Below, piece by piece: positions 52,960 through 61,532 of a stretch of DNA of 64,000 nt. How positions within the stretch are numbered: the first letter of the stretch is position 1; the number at the start of each line of letters is the position of its first letter. The notes below the pieces were generated by a model. The model did not search any database. It was given only the letters and a program-made list of their open reading frames with translations, and was not told the origin of the DNA. Where the stretch lies: contig NZ_BMIA01000001.1 in the NCBI RefSeq assembly GCF_014641595.1, positions 806,001-870,000 on the forward strand, read 5' to 3'. A program made the translations under genes and the position numbers. The stretch is from Dyadobacter endophyticus. Its GTDB lineage: Bacteria > Bacteroidota > Bacteroidia > Cytophagales > Spirosomataceae.

Positions 52960-54171
52960 TCAAGAATTCAGGACGTTGAGAATGATTGTACAAGCCTCGC
53001 GGATTTGGGTTTCTGTGATGGTCAGCGGAGGTGCAATGCGCATGGAATTGTCGCAGAACAGGAACCAGTCCGTGACCACGCCCAGCGCAATGCATCGGTC
53101 GATGGTAGTCTTTAGTTTATCGAAGGATTCCATTTCGGCTGCAAGCATAAGGCCTTTTCCGCGGATTTCTTTGATTTCCGGGTGAATTAATAATGATTTG
53201 AATAGCGCTCCTTTGGTAACCGCGGCTGCGGGAAGTTGCTCGTCGATTGTTACGCGCAATGCTGCCAGCGATGCCGCGCAGCTAACCGGATGCCCGCCAA
53301 AAGTAGTGATGTGGCCCAGGATTGGGTTGGTTTTCAAAACTTTCATGATCTTCCGCGAAGCCATAAATGCACCGATTGGCATGCCGCCACCCATTCCTTT
53401 CGCGCTTAACAAAATATCCGGATAGATTCCGTATTGTTCAAATGCCCAGAAGCTTCCCGTCCGTCCAAAACCGGTCTGAATTTCATCCAGTATCAGCAAC
53501 GTACCCGTTTGCGTGCATTTCTCGCGCAACGCGACCAGATAACCCGCCTCAGGCACACGCACACCCGACTCACCTCCGACTACTTCAATGACCACAGCGG
53601 CCGTCTCTTCCGTAACTTTTTCCAGGTCGGGCAAATAGCCGTGCCGGATGTGCTTTACTCCCGGTAACAGCGGACGGAAATTTCGTTTGAAAAACTCGGC
53701 CCCTGCAAGGCTCAATGCGCCTTGTGTAGCTCCATGGTAAGCATTATAGCAGGAAATAAATTCACGCCGTTTGGTAAACCGTTTCGCAAGTTTCATCGCA
53801 CCTTCCACTGCCTCGGTACCCGAGTTGGTGAAATACACATTATCGACGAGGCCGAAAGGAGAGGGGTGCGGGGCTTCGAAATGCAGGGTTTCAGTCAATG
53901 CCCGTGCAAGCTGCACCTGCGCGCTTTGCACGTACTCCCCGTACACGAGCAGGTGCATGTGCTTGTCGAGTTGCGCATGGATGGCGGCGAGTACTTGCGG
54001 GTGCCGGTGGCCGACGTTGCTGACGCCGATGCCGGAAATAAGGTCCATATAGGACTTGCCGTCCGGACCGTACATATAAACGCCCTCGGCCTTTTCAATT
54101 TCAAGGGCAAGCGGAAAATCGGAAGTTTGCGCCAGATGGTCGAAAAAGTACTGGCGATGTGAAATATGCAT
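52960..54171 (-). CDS. Class III PLP-dependent aminotransferase
   Basis: A 403-residue aminotransferase. PLP-site features are visible: YFTNSGTEAVEGAMKLAKRF, LLILDEIQTGFGRTG, and ILLSAKGMGGGMPIG with the Schiff-base Lys. Class III enzymes include acetylornithine, 4-aminobutyrate and diaminobutyrate aminotransferases. The substrate is not clear from sequence. I used ATG 54171 rather than TTG 54183; the ATG begins one base after the TAG of the upstream ATP-grasp-like gene, so the two are tightly coupled. Confidence 0.9.
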   Translation of the reverse strand: MHISHRQYFFDHLAQTSDFPLALEIEKAEGVYMYGPDGKSYMDLISGIGVSNVGHRHPQVLAAIHAQLDKHMHLLVYGEYVQSAQVQLARALTETLHFEAPHPSPFGLVDNVYFTNSGTEAVEGAMKLAKRFTKRREFISCYNAYHGATQGALSLAGAEFFKRNFRPLLPGVKHIRHGYLPDLEKVTEETAAVVIEVVGGESGVRVPEAGYLVALREKCTQTGTLLILDEIQTGFGRTGSFWAFEQYGIYPDILLSAKGMGGGMPIGAFMASRKIMKVLKTNPILGHITTFGGHPVSCAASLAALRVTIDEQLPAAAVTKGALFKSLLIHPEIKEIRGKGLMLAAEMESFDKLKTTIDRCIALGVVTDWFLFCDNSMRIAPPLTITETQIREACTIILNVLNS

Positions 54172-54172
54172 T

Positions 54173-55366
54173 CTATTGTTCAAAAAAACTGGCGCTGCCG
54201 CCTACCCAGGTGAAATCCTTGTTGTAACGCACGCCGATCATTTCGCCGCGACTTAACCGGCTGAGACTGATCAGCAGTTCGGGTTTTTCGGCGTCGTCGG
54301 GCCAACCGTACATCATGCGGATCTCGCATTTGACGAGGCCGTCGGGTGCCTGGATCACGGGTTCGTAGACAACTTTTCGCTGCAATATATAATTTTCCGG
54401 GTCGGCAATGGCTTCCAGATCCGCTTTTGTGAGGTGCAGCTGTACGCCCGAGCCGGCGAAAGAGAAGAGGGGTTTCAATACATAATTTTGAAGGTTTTCA
54501 GGAAAGCTACCTCCATAATCGCTCAAAAAACGGGTTTCGGGGACAAATTCCCCATTGAGAAATGGCATAGCGAATTTACTGATCCGGAAAAACCAATTCG
54601 GATGCCCCACCCATTGCACATCTACGTCATCGGTGAAATGGTAGCTGGTTTGCAAATCGGGATAATTGAGGAGATCGTCGAAAATGAGTCGGTTGTAGAT
54701 ACGATTGACCTGTATTTTCCGGCCGTCCTTTTCATAGAATAATTGCCTTCCTTCACGGATCAGTTTAGTATAACAAACCGCTTTAACGCCCAGCATTTGC
54801 TCGGTTACCGCAAAATCGATCCGCGTTTTCTGTTTTTCGGGAAAGATTTCAAGCAGGATTACATTCTCCGGTTGCTCATCACCGAGGATCAAAGCTTTTA
54901 GTGTTGACACATATTCATCAAAGGAATTTGTACCCAAGAGGTAACCGAAGTTTTCCTGTATATCAAAAAACTTCCTGAATGTCTCGGACAAGAATGCCTG
55001 ATATCCGAATATGGATGGGAAGCCCTGTAATTCGATAAGCTGCGGGACAAGTTCGCCGGCAGCATTCCTGCAAATCGCATAGTCGATCGCCAGGAACGAG
55101 GTATGTGCATTTTCACCGGGCACATCCTGGCTGGAAGCGACGGCACGATCGGTTTTTGCACGGAAGTCAGGTGATATTAATGTGTTAATAATTTCATCAG
55201 AGGCTCGGGAAATCCTTTCAGCCAGTTCTTTGGGTACAAAAACAGGCGTTTCTGCAACCCTGAAATCCAGGTGGCCGGGAAACGCAGAACTAAGTGACGA
55301 TACGAATTGCTCGTAGCCTTCCTCCGTGAAGGAGTTGTTGAACGCTTCCCGGGCTTGCTTATGCAT
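54173..55366 (-). CDS. ATP-grasp-like protein of unknown specificity
   Basis: A 397-residue protein that I could not place in a named family. The C-terminal half has ATP-grasp-like features: NYVLKPLFSFAGSGVQLHL (a Lys-centred strand and glycine loop) and CEIRMMYGW, as in glutathionylspermidine-synthase-like ligases. The N-terminal half includes FLAIDYAICRNAAGELVPQL and LIELQGFPSIFGYQAFL, which may be the acceptor-binding region. It overlaps the amidotransferase gene by 8 bases and touches the aminotransferase gene. It probably ligates an amine to a carboxylate using ATP; this is inference. Confidence 0.55.
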   Translation of the reverse strand: MHKQAREAFNNSFTEEGYEQFVSSLSSAFPGHLDFRVAETPVFVPKELAERISRASDEIINTLISPDFRAKTDRAVASSQDVPGENAHTSFLAIDYAICRNAAGELVPQLIELQGFPSIFGYQAFLSETFRKFFDIQENFGYLLGTNSFDEYVSTLKALILGDEQPENVILLEIFPEKQKTRIDFAVTEQMLGVKAVCYTKLIREGRQLFYEKDGRKIQVNRIYNRLIFDDLLNYPDLQTSYHFTDDVDVQWVGHPNWFFRISKFAMPFLNGEFVPETRFLSDYGGSFPENLQNYVLKPLFSFAGSGVQLHLTKADLEAIADPENYILQRKVVYEPVIQAPDGLVKCEIRMMYGWPDDAEKPELLISLSRLSRGEMIGVRYNKDFTWVGGSASFFEQ

Positions 55367-56201
55367 AGGCTGGCTGGAACGTTTTGTTGAATGCGTTTTT
55401 CAGAAATGTTGGGATAATGACAGCCTCGGTCAATGAAATCTTGTCGGGGTCGTTCAAATGTGCGATCATATCATTGTATTTCTGTTCACCGTGCGCTTTG
55501 ATAATAGCTTCCTTTTTGTCTTCTTTCAAAAAATAACGGAGCATCCCTTCTGCATCGGCTTCCGGGTGAAACTGTGTACCCACAACCTCGTTGGAGAACC
55601 GTATGGCCATCACGGCGCGTTCTAGCCGCACGTGGGGACGTATCTTTTCCAGGCAAAGCAATTTGGCCCCTAAACCGTCGAATGCATACTGATTTGGCTG
55701 GGTAACCTGAAAATCACGGGAATCCACTATCCAGAAAGGATCGCTCAGCGCGCCTAAAAGCGGATCTTTGCGGCCCGTCGATGTCTTATGGACCGGAAAC
55801 GTCCCGAACGACGTTTTGCGTCGCTTACTTACAGCCGCCAGGTTCCAGTGGATGCAGGCCATTTGAAATGAATGGCAGATGAGGAACAGATGCTTCTTAA
55901 CCCGATTTTGCCGTTTGGTATTGTAAGCCAGTATTTTGTCCAGGAAGCCAAAGAATTTCTTTTCCCAGGCCTCACCGACAGGGGCCGGATTGCCCGGACC
56001 GCCGGTGGAAATATATGCATCAAAGTCCATTCCAGGCACTTCGAGCTTTTGCCTTACATCAAAGACAGTGAATTCGACGGGCGTGCTTTCCTGCTCTCCG
56101 AATGCGGTGATGATTTTTTTGATACATCGCATTCCCTCGTTGGGGTGCCCGGCATACATGTCCAGAATCGCGATCCGGAAATGATTTTCATGAGTGGTCA
56201 T
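55359..56201 (-). CDS. Class I glutamine amidotransferase-like protein
   Basis: A 280-residue protein with the GATase-I fold. The oxyanion strand is YISTGGPGNP, the nucleophile elbow is LFLICHSFQMACI with Cys in place, and the His/Glu pair is in GTQFHPEAD. It is longer than the GMP synthase-type domain, with an extra C-terminal helical part. It may supply ammonia from glutamine to a neighbouring ligase, or cleave a gamma-glutamyl bond. ATG 56201 preferred over TTG 56207. It overlaps the ATP-grasp-like gene by 8 bases. Confidence 0.85.
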   Translation of the reverse strand: MTTHENHFRIAILDMYAGHPNEGMRCIKKIITAFGEQESTPVEFTVFDVRQKLEVPGMDFDAYISTGGPGNPAPVGEAWEKKFFGFLDKILAYNTKRQNRVKKHLFLICHSFQMACIHWNLAAVSKRRKTSFGTFPVHKTSTGRKDPLLGALSDPFWIVDSRDFQVTQPNQYAFDGLGAKLLCLEKIRPHVRLERAVMAIRFSNEVVGTQFHPEADAEGMLRYFLKEDKKEAIIKAHGEQKYNDMIAHLNDPDKISLTEAVIIPTFLKNAFNKTFQPAYA

Positions 56202-56325
56202 TGTCAAATGGGGCCCGACGTGTCAGCAATCGGGCCGTTAGTGTTATAGAATCGGGTAACCTATTTTAAACAAATGTGTTACTGATTAGTTCGGTTTCCG
56301 GGTAAAAAGTTTGATTTAATTCTAC

Positions 56326-57423
56326 CTAGATACCGATTTTGGTTTCGGAAACAATATAATCTACAACCGCATTCAAACTACCGGTTTCTTCGAAAACGGC
56401 TAGCTGGCGGTCGGCACCGGTGCCCATTTCGAGTATTTGATGAATGTATTCGATTTCCATCCGACTGCCTAGCTCGTCCACCACATCATCGATAAATTCC
56501 AGCAGTTCGTGGATGAGGATTTTGTACTCCACCTCTTGCTGTTTCCCGAAATCGATCAGTTTGCTGCTGATGCCGTACCGCGCAGCCCGCCATTTGTTTT
56601 CGTTGATGAGCATCCTGCGATAGGGGCGGAAGCTCAGGTTCTGGCTATGCAGCTTGTGGATTTTGGCTACGAGCGCCTGCATGATCGCGGCCAGGCAAAT
56701 GGTCTCGTCTGTGCGCATGGGCACGTCGCACATGCGGAACTCGATCGTGTTGAAAAATGGGTGGACACGGATGTCCCACCAGATTTTCTTGCCATTGTCG
56801 ATGCAGTTGGTCTTGACCAGTAATGCAACATACTCGTCATACTCGGCCGCGCTCGAAAAGAAATCGGGGATACCGGTTCTGGGGAATTTGTCAAAAACCT
56901 TGGAACGGTACGATTTGAAACCGGTATTGCGCCCGCACCAGAACGGCGAGTTGGTAGATAATGCGTAGATGTGTGGCAGGAAATAACGAACCGCGTTCAT
57001 GATCTGTATCCCCTCGTTTCGGCTCTCGATGCCTACATGCACGTGCAGCCCGAAAATGAGGTTGCCACGTGCCACGTCGCGCATTTCGTCGATGATCTCG
57101 TCGTAGCGTGGGTCGGGCGTTATCAACTGGTCGACCCAGTCTGCAAAAGGGTGCGTTCCGGCGGCGGCCACTTGCAGGTCCTGCTTTTCGGCCAGGTCCA
57201 GGATCATTCGGCGCAGGTAGGTCACTTCCTCTCGCGCTTCCTGAATATTGTGGCAGATATTTGTCCCGACTTCCACTACGGCCTGGTGCATTTCGGCCTT
57301 CACACGCTCCTTCAACGTTATTTTTCCATCCTCAACCAGCTTTGACATATGCGACCGCAGGTTCCGGGTAACCGGGTCGATCGTTTGAAATTCCTCTTCA
57401 ATTCCCAGGGTGAATGTTGCCAT
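56326..57423 (-). CDS. YbdK/GCS2-type carboxylate-amine ligase
   Basis: A 365-residue ligase of the glutamate-cysteine ligase 2 family. Key segments: TLGIEEEFQTIDPVTRNL (Mg/ATP-site Glu residues), VGTNICHNIQEAREEV, FGLHVHVGIESR and FRMCDVPMRTDETI, plus AARYGISSKLIDFGK. These enzymes join amino acids to glutamate-like carboxylates with ATP; the substrate here is unknown. It follows the ATP-grasp gene by 28 bases and precedes the amidotransferase gene after 118 bases. Confidence 0.9.
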   Translation of the reverse strand: MATFTLGIEEEFQTIDPVTRNLRSHMSKLVEDGKITLKERVKAEMHQAVVEVGTNICHNIQEAREEVTYLRRMILDLAEKQDLQVAAAGTHPFADWVDQLITPDPRYDEIIDEMRDVARGNLIFGLHVHVGIESRNEGIQIMNAVRYFLPHIYALSTNSPFWCGRNTGFKSYRSKVFDKFPRTGIPDFFSSAAEYDEYVALLVKTNCIDNGKKIWWDIRVHPFFNTIEFRMCDVPMRTDETICLAAIMQALVAKIHKLHSQNLSFRPYRRMLINENKWRAARYGISSKLIDFGKQQEVEYKILIHELLEFIDDVVDELGSRMEIEYIHQILEMGTGADRQLAVFEETGSLNAVVDYIVSETKIGI

Positions 57424-57451
57424 AGTGCAAAAGCGGCTGAATTTTAATTTG

Positions 57452-58720
57452 TCAGGATTTCTTCAATTTGGAATTTTTCGCAGGCGCTTTCGTCGCAGCC
57501 GCTTTGGTAGTAGAGATTTTGGGTTCTGCCGGTTCGGCTACGGCGATAGGCTCCGTAGCGATGGGGCCCAGGGATTTGGCCGGCTTTTTCGGCGTTACCG
57601 TTTTTACCTTCACTTCGGTGGCGGAGGCTTCTTTGGAATGACCAGCCTCTTTTGTGGGTGCCGGCGCTTTTTCTGCCGTTTTAATTGGTTTTGCCGGAGC
57701 TTTTGTCTTGGCTGGGGCCGCCACTGGTTCAGCTGCCGCTACGGTCGGCGGAGCTACTGCCGCCGGAATGCCATTCACCGCCTGATTAATGAATGTGCCC
57801 CAGGTAAGGTTAATTTGCCCCGGAACTTGCGTTTTTGCCCTTTCGATGGCCATATTGGCCGCGGCTTCCACCACCCATTCGAAATTATCGCGGCCAACCG
57901 AGTAAATGTCGGCATCCGGTGCAGGGTTGCAGAAGTCGATCGCATAAGGAACCCCGTTACGTACCGCAAATTCGACCGTATTGAAATCATAACCCAATGC
58001 GACATTGAGTTTTAATGTGTAATCTTTAATGGTTTCCAGCAGCTTTTCCCGCTCCTCGCCCTGGGCTTTCAAATCGGCGGCGTAGCGTAAATGGTGCGGG
58101 TTACGCGGTTCATAGGGCATTACGAGCACATCTTTCTGGCCAATGCAATAGCAGCGCACATAGTCGTCGAAGATGATCTCTTCTTGCAACATCATCACCA
58201 GCTGGCCCGTTTCCTCATGTTTGATCCACATATCCTGTGGGTTTACGACCCGGTAAACGCTCTTCCAGCCACCGCCGTCATGGGGCTTCATGTAGGCGGG
58301 GAAACCTACATATTGAAATATTTCCTCCCACGCCATCGGAAATGCGAGGTTACGGAAGGAGGTTTCGGTCGTGTTGTCAGGGCGTTGTTTGGAAGGTAAA
58401 AGCACTGTTTTAGGCACAGGGATACCGATCTTCTCTGCCAATGCATTGTTGAAGAACTTCTCATCAGCGCTCCACCAGAACGGGTTGTTGATCACCGCCG
58501 TGCCGGAAATTGCGGCATTTTTTAGGAACGAACGGTAAAAAGGCACGTCCTGCGAAATGCGGTCTATAATCACGGCATATTCGCTCGGCGCGGCTTGTAT
58601 CACTTTATCGATGGTGACGGCCTCTGCGATAATGCCGTCCTCACCTTTACTGTTGACTCTTTCGATAAATGCGTTCGGGAAGGTGTTTTCCATTCCAAAC
58701 AGGATTCCAATCTTTTTCAT
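57452..58720 (-). CDS. ATP-grasp enzyme with Lys/Ala/Pro-rich C-terminal tail
   Basis: A 422-residue protein. The first ~315 residues are an ATP-grasp ligase: preATP-grasp start MKKIGILFGMENTFPNAFIE, KIGIPVPKTVLLPSK, FPAYMKPHDGGGWKSVYRV (ATP-binding strand) and the Mg-site region YDFNTVEFAVRNGVPYAIDF with CNPAPDAD. The last 106 residues (from about 317) are low-complexity, very rich in Ala, Lys, Pro and Thr, ending KNSKLKKS, like histone-H1 or AlgP-like tails, and probably disordered. It lies between the esterase and the carboxylate-amine ligase genes. Formation of an amide or ester bond on a small molecule or peptide is likely; the tail's role is unknown. Confidence 0.82.
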   Translation of the reverse strand: MKKIGILFGMENTFPNAFIERVNSKGEDGIIAEAVTIDKVIQAAPSEYAVIIDRISQDVPFYRSFLKNAAISGTAVINNPFWWSADEKFFNNALAEKIGIPVPKTVLLPSKQRPDNTTETSFRNLAFPMAWEEIFQYVGFPAYMKPHDGGGWKSVYRVVNPQDMWIKHEETGQLVMMLQEEIIFDDYVRCYCIGQKDVLVMPYEPRNPHHLRYAADLKAQGEEREKLLETIKDYTLKLNVALGYDFNTVEFAVRNGVPYAIDFCNPAPDADIYSVGRDNFEWVVEAAANMAIERAKTQVPGQINLTWGTFINQAVNGIPAAVAPPTVAAAEPVAAPAKTKAPAKPIKTAEKAPAPTKEAGHSKEASATEVKVKTVTPKKPAKSLGPIATEPIAVAEPAEPKISTTKAAATKAPAKNSKLKKS

Positions 58721-58745
58721 ATCAGGCTTTTGAGTTGTGTTTTGA

Positions 58746-59459
58746 TTATTGCAAAACGATACGTGACAGGTAATCGGGAAACATTTTGTTCCAGAGCGGC
58801 CAATCGTGCTTTTCCCAGCCGCGAATGTCGAGCCAGTGTTCGATACCGTTGTTGTTGAGGATGTTGGACATCCGGATATTGCTGTTCAGGCAAATGTCCC
58901 AGTCGGAAGTACCAAGAACGATCTTCATGTGGCCGAAACGCCAGCCTTGTTCATTAGGCATAAAATCAACAGGATTATTGAAATACACCGTATCATCATA
59001 AAAGCCGTCGAGAAAACCGCGGATATCGAATGTGCCGCTCATACTGATCAGGTAGGCAACCTGGTCGGGATGGCGAAGGGCGAAATTAGCTGCATGAAAA
59101 CCGCCGAAACTGCAACCCGCAACGCCAATCTTATCCACATTGCATTCCCTACTGATATAAGGTACCAGCTCGTTTTTAAGGAATTTGTCATATTGAATAT
59201 GGTTCGCGACGCGAAACTCCGGGTTGAGATGCTTTCCGTACCATGAGTCGGCATCGATCGTATCCACACAATATATCTTGTATTTACCCGATTCGACGAG
59301 CCACCGGACCGACTCGATCAGCCCCATGTCTTTGGCCTGATAATACCGGCCGAGGGTTGTTGGGAAAAGAAGGATAGGGTAGCCCCAGTTGCCGAAAACA
59401 AGCATCTCCACTTCCTTGTCGAGATGATGAGAATAGTATTTAATGTGCTTCTCTTCCAA
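58746..59459 (-). CDS. Esterase family (EstD-like) alpha/beta hydrolase
   Basis: A 237-residue alpha/beta hydrolase. The nucleophile elbow is GVAGCSFGGFHAAN, an acid candidate lies in the region around VLGTSDWD, and the catalytic-His candidate is in WEKHDWPLW. The segment MLVFGNWGYPILLFPTTLG is typical of esterases of the putative esterase family. I placed the start at TTG 59459 (MEEKHIKYYSHHLDKEVEML) because the 14 residues before it (ATG at 59501) do not fit relatives; ATG 59501 remains possible. It heads the minus-strand cluster. Confidence 0.75.
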   Translation of the reverse strand: MEEKHIKYYSHHLDKEVEMLVFGNWGYPILLFPTTLGRYYQAKDMGLIESVRWLVESGKYKIYCVDTIDADSWYGKHLNPEFRVANHIQYDKFLKNELVPYISRECNVDKIGVAGCSFGGFHAANFALRHPDQVAYLISMSGTFDIRGFLDGFYDDTVYFNNPVDFMPNEQGWRFGHMKIVLGTSDWDICLNSNIRMSNILNNNGIEHWLDIRGWEKHDWPLWNKMFPDYLSRIVLQ

Positions 59460-59562
59460 ACAAAGACGGTTTATAGTTGATAAATGAAATATACAAAACA
59501 AATCATAGGAAGCAAATTATTAACTTTCAGGTTTTATTTTCATCCATAGCCGAGTATTTGCA

Positions 59563-60381
59563 GTGAATCGAGCCGCGTCTTCCTCCGAAATAGTGTCCGT
59601 CAAAATCGCCTTGCATTCCGCCTTCCTGGAAAGGGAGGTGACTGTGACCGTATTGTTGCCGCCGGGGTTTTCGGGGGCGGACAAATATCCGCTGATACTT
59701 TTCAACGACGGCCAGGATTTCGAAGCATTGCGAATGGCCGAAACTGCGACGACGCTGCAATCGGAAGGGAAGATCGCTCCGTGCGTAATCGCGGGCGTAC
59801 ACGCGCACGATGCACGCATATCTGAGTACGGGACCGCCCACCAGCCCGATTACGCGGGCCGAGGGAGCAAAGCAGGCCTTACCACCTCATTTATTTTGGA
59901 TGAATTGCTGCCGTATCTGGCACATCATTATTATACCGTTGCAAACGGTATAACCTATGCCGGATGCTCGCTGGGTGGGTTAATGGCGCTGGACGCGGTC
60001 TGGAACCATCCTGAGGTATTTTCAAAAGCAGGGACCTTTTCCGGCTCGCTGTGGTGGCGGCAAAAGGCGCTGGATAAAGGTTATTCCGAGGCGGATCGAA
60101 TTATGCACCGGCAAATCCGGGACGCCAAAAGGTTTGCTCCGCTGAATTTCTGGTTTCAATGCGGGACCTGGGACGAGTACGACGATCGCGACGGCGACGG
60201 GGTGATCGACTCGATACAGGATACGCTCGAATGCATTGCCGAGCTGGAACGGAAGGGCTATGCGTGGGGCCGGGATATCCGCTATGTGGAGGTGAAAGAA
60301 GGAATGCACAATCCCGAAACGTGGGCAAAAGTCCTTCCTGATTTCCTTGTGTGGGCATCAGGAAGGTCAGGGAAGGCTTAG
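59563..60381 (+). CDS. Second esterase family alpha/beta hydrolase
   Basis: A 272-residue alpha/beta hydrolase, divergent from the first esterase. It has VTVLLPPGFSGADKYPLILF, the nucleophile elbow TYAGCSLGGLMALDA and the His candidate in VKEGMHNPETWAKVLP. It resembles Esterase D/enterochelin-esterase-type enzymes acting on acyl or peptide esters. The start is GTG at 59563; GTG at 59593 (MSVKIALHSAF) is an alternative. It shares the 103-base divergent region with the cluster, so co-regulation is plausible. The 3' end overlaps the acyl-CoA reductase gene by 4 bases in convergent orientation. Confidence 0.78.
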   Translation: MNRAASSSEIVSVKIALHSAFLEREVTVTVLLPPGFSGADKYPLILFNDGQDFEALRMAETATTLQSEGKIAPCVIAGVHAHDARISEYGTAHQPDYAGRGSKAGLTTSFILDELLPYLAHHYYTVANGITYAGCSLGGLMALDAVWNHPEVFSKAGTFSGSLWWRQKALDKGYSEADRIMHRQIRDAKRFAPLNFWFQCGTWDEYDDRDGDGVIDSIQDTLECIAELERKGYAWGRDIRYVEVKEGMHNPETWAKVLPDFLVWASGRSGKA

Positions 60382-61403
60382 GCGATCTCCGCCAGGAAAG
60401 CCATCGTATCAATACCGTCGGCATAATCCGAGAGGCCGGGTGTTTGCGCGCCGCCAAATGGCAGGGCTTCCGGCAAATGCAGTTCGGGCCCGGCCACAAT
60501 GCATTGGATCTTATCCTCCCATTCCCGCAATAGTACTTTTAGCTGTTCTACCGAATCATAGGGCTGGTAATGCAGCACGCTGATGGGCGAGACCAGTGCT
60601 TCGCTTTCGGTGGCCAGTAAAAAGCCATTGTCCGAATGGGCGATGCGGTTTACGAGGTAAATGGACTTGTTGTATTCGTAATTATTAAAATACTTGTGGT
60701 GATTTACAAAGTCGTCCGCCATTTCTTCGATCGACTGGTAAAACCCGGTAAAATCATATCCGGACGGAACGAAGATTTTAGAAACGTTGCGGCATCCGAG
60801 CCCGAAATATTGGAGAATATCGGTAGCTAAGTCCCTGAGTTCCGCACGCGTTTCATGGCCGGTGAGCACCGCCACAGAAGTCCGGTTCTTACGGATGATG
60901 TTAGGCTTTTTGGCGAAATAATAATGGAAATAGCGTGCCGTGTTATTGCTTCCCGTGGCGATGTATGCGTCCGAATCGTTCAGTCTTTCTACGAAATCAA
61001 TGTATTTCTCAAACTCCGGTTCGATTTCTGTCAGTTTGCCAAGCAGCGCGCGGATCAGCAGCGGGTCGTCGGAGCTGGGTTTGGCCAGTAAAGTATGCCC
61101 GCTTACCAGCACGCACAGGGCATCGTGAAAGCCAACCGCTGGGATATTTCCAGCCATTACCACGCCTATTTTGCGGGATTGGGCGGGTTCGGGGTAGCTT
61201 TCAGCCCAACTTTTCAGTTTTTCCCCGTTTAAGTAGTGTTCGGCAATCGCATTCAGTGACAACCTTACGTTAGCGGGCGTAAACCAGTTATTCTTACTCT
61301 TGGCGCCTGCAACCCATTCCGCGATCGTTTCCTCGTTGGTCGGGTCGCCGATGAACTGGCCCAGACGGATGAATGCATTTATCCTCCGAATTCTTGATAT
61401 CAT
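60378..61403 (-). CDS. Acyl-CoA reductase (LuxC-like)
   Basis: A 341-residue aldehyde-dehydrogenase-fold protein of the LuxC/acyl-CoA reductase family. The family motifs include VVMAGNIPAVGFHDALCVL, the nucleotide-loop region YIATGSNNTARYFHYYF and the catalytic Cys in FGLGCRNVSKIFVP. It should reduce long-chain acyl-CoA to aldehyde with NADPH. LuxC homologues in Bacteroidota occur without bioluminescence genes. It is divergent from a 4Fe-4S ferredoxin gene, and the two may be functionally linked. Confidence 0.82.
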   Translation of the reverse strand: MISRIRRINAFIRLGQFIGDPTNEETIAEWVAGAKSKNNWFTPANVRLSLNAIAEHYLNGEKLKSWAESYPEPAQSRKIGVVMAGNIPAVGFHDALCVLVSGHTLLAKPSSDDPLLIRALLGKLTEIEPEFEKYIDFVERLNDSDAYIATGSNNTARYFHYYFAKKPNIIRKNRTSVAVLTGHETRAELRDLATDILQYFGLGCRNVSKIFVPSGYDFTGFYQSIEEMADDFVNHHKYFNNYEYNKSIYLVNRIAHSDNGFLLATESEALVSPISVLHYQPYDSVEQLKVLLREWEDKIQCIVAGPELHLPEALPFGGAQTPGLSDYADGIDTMAFLAEIA

Positions 61404-61454
61404 TCTACTCTGACTCTAAAAAGTTAAATGGCATGTGCCGTTTTTATTTTTCTG

Positions 61455-61485
61455 ATTGTTGGGAAACTATAAATAGTTATATTTG
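61455..61485 (+). promoter_or_regulatory. Bacteroidota promoter for the 4Fe-4S ferredoxin
   Basis: ATTG (61455-61458, -33 box), a 19-base spacer and TATATTTG (61478-61485, -7 box, TAnnTTTG) fit the known Bacteroidota consensus closely. The ferredoxin start is 47 bases downstream of the -7 box. This is the best promoter match I found in the window. Confidence 0.65.
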
Positions 61486-61532
61486 TTACCCTAATCAGAA
61501 GAATAGCAACAAATATAAACAATCCGGCGACT

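Noticed and set aside
60378..61403. Bioluminescence or quorum-sensing locus suggested by the LuxC-like gene
   Set aside because: No luxA, luxB, luxD, luxE or luxI/luxR genes are present; LuxC homologues occur widely in non-luminous Bacteroidota.
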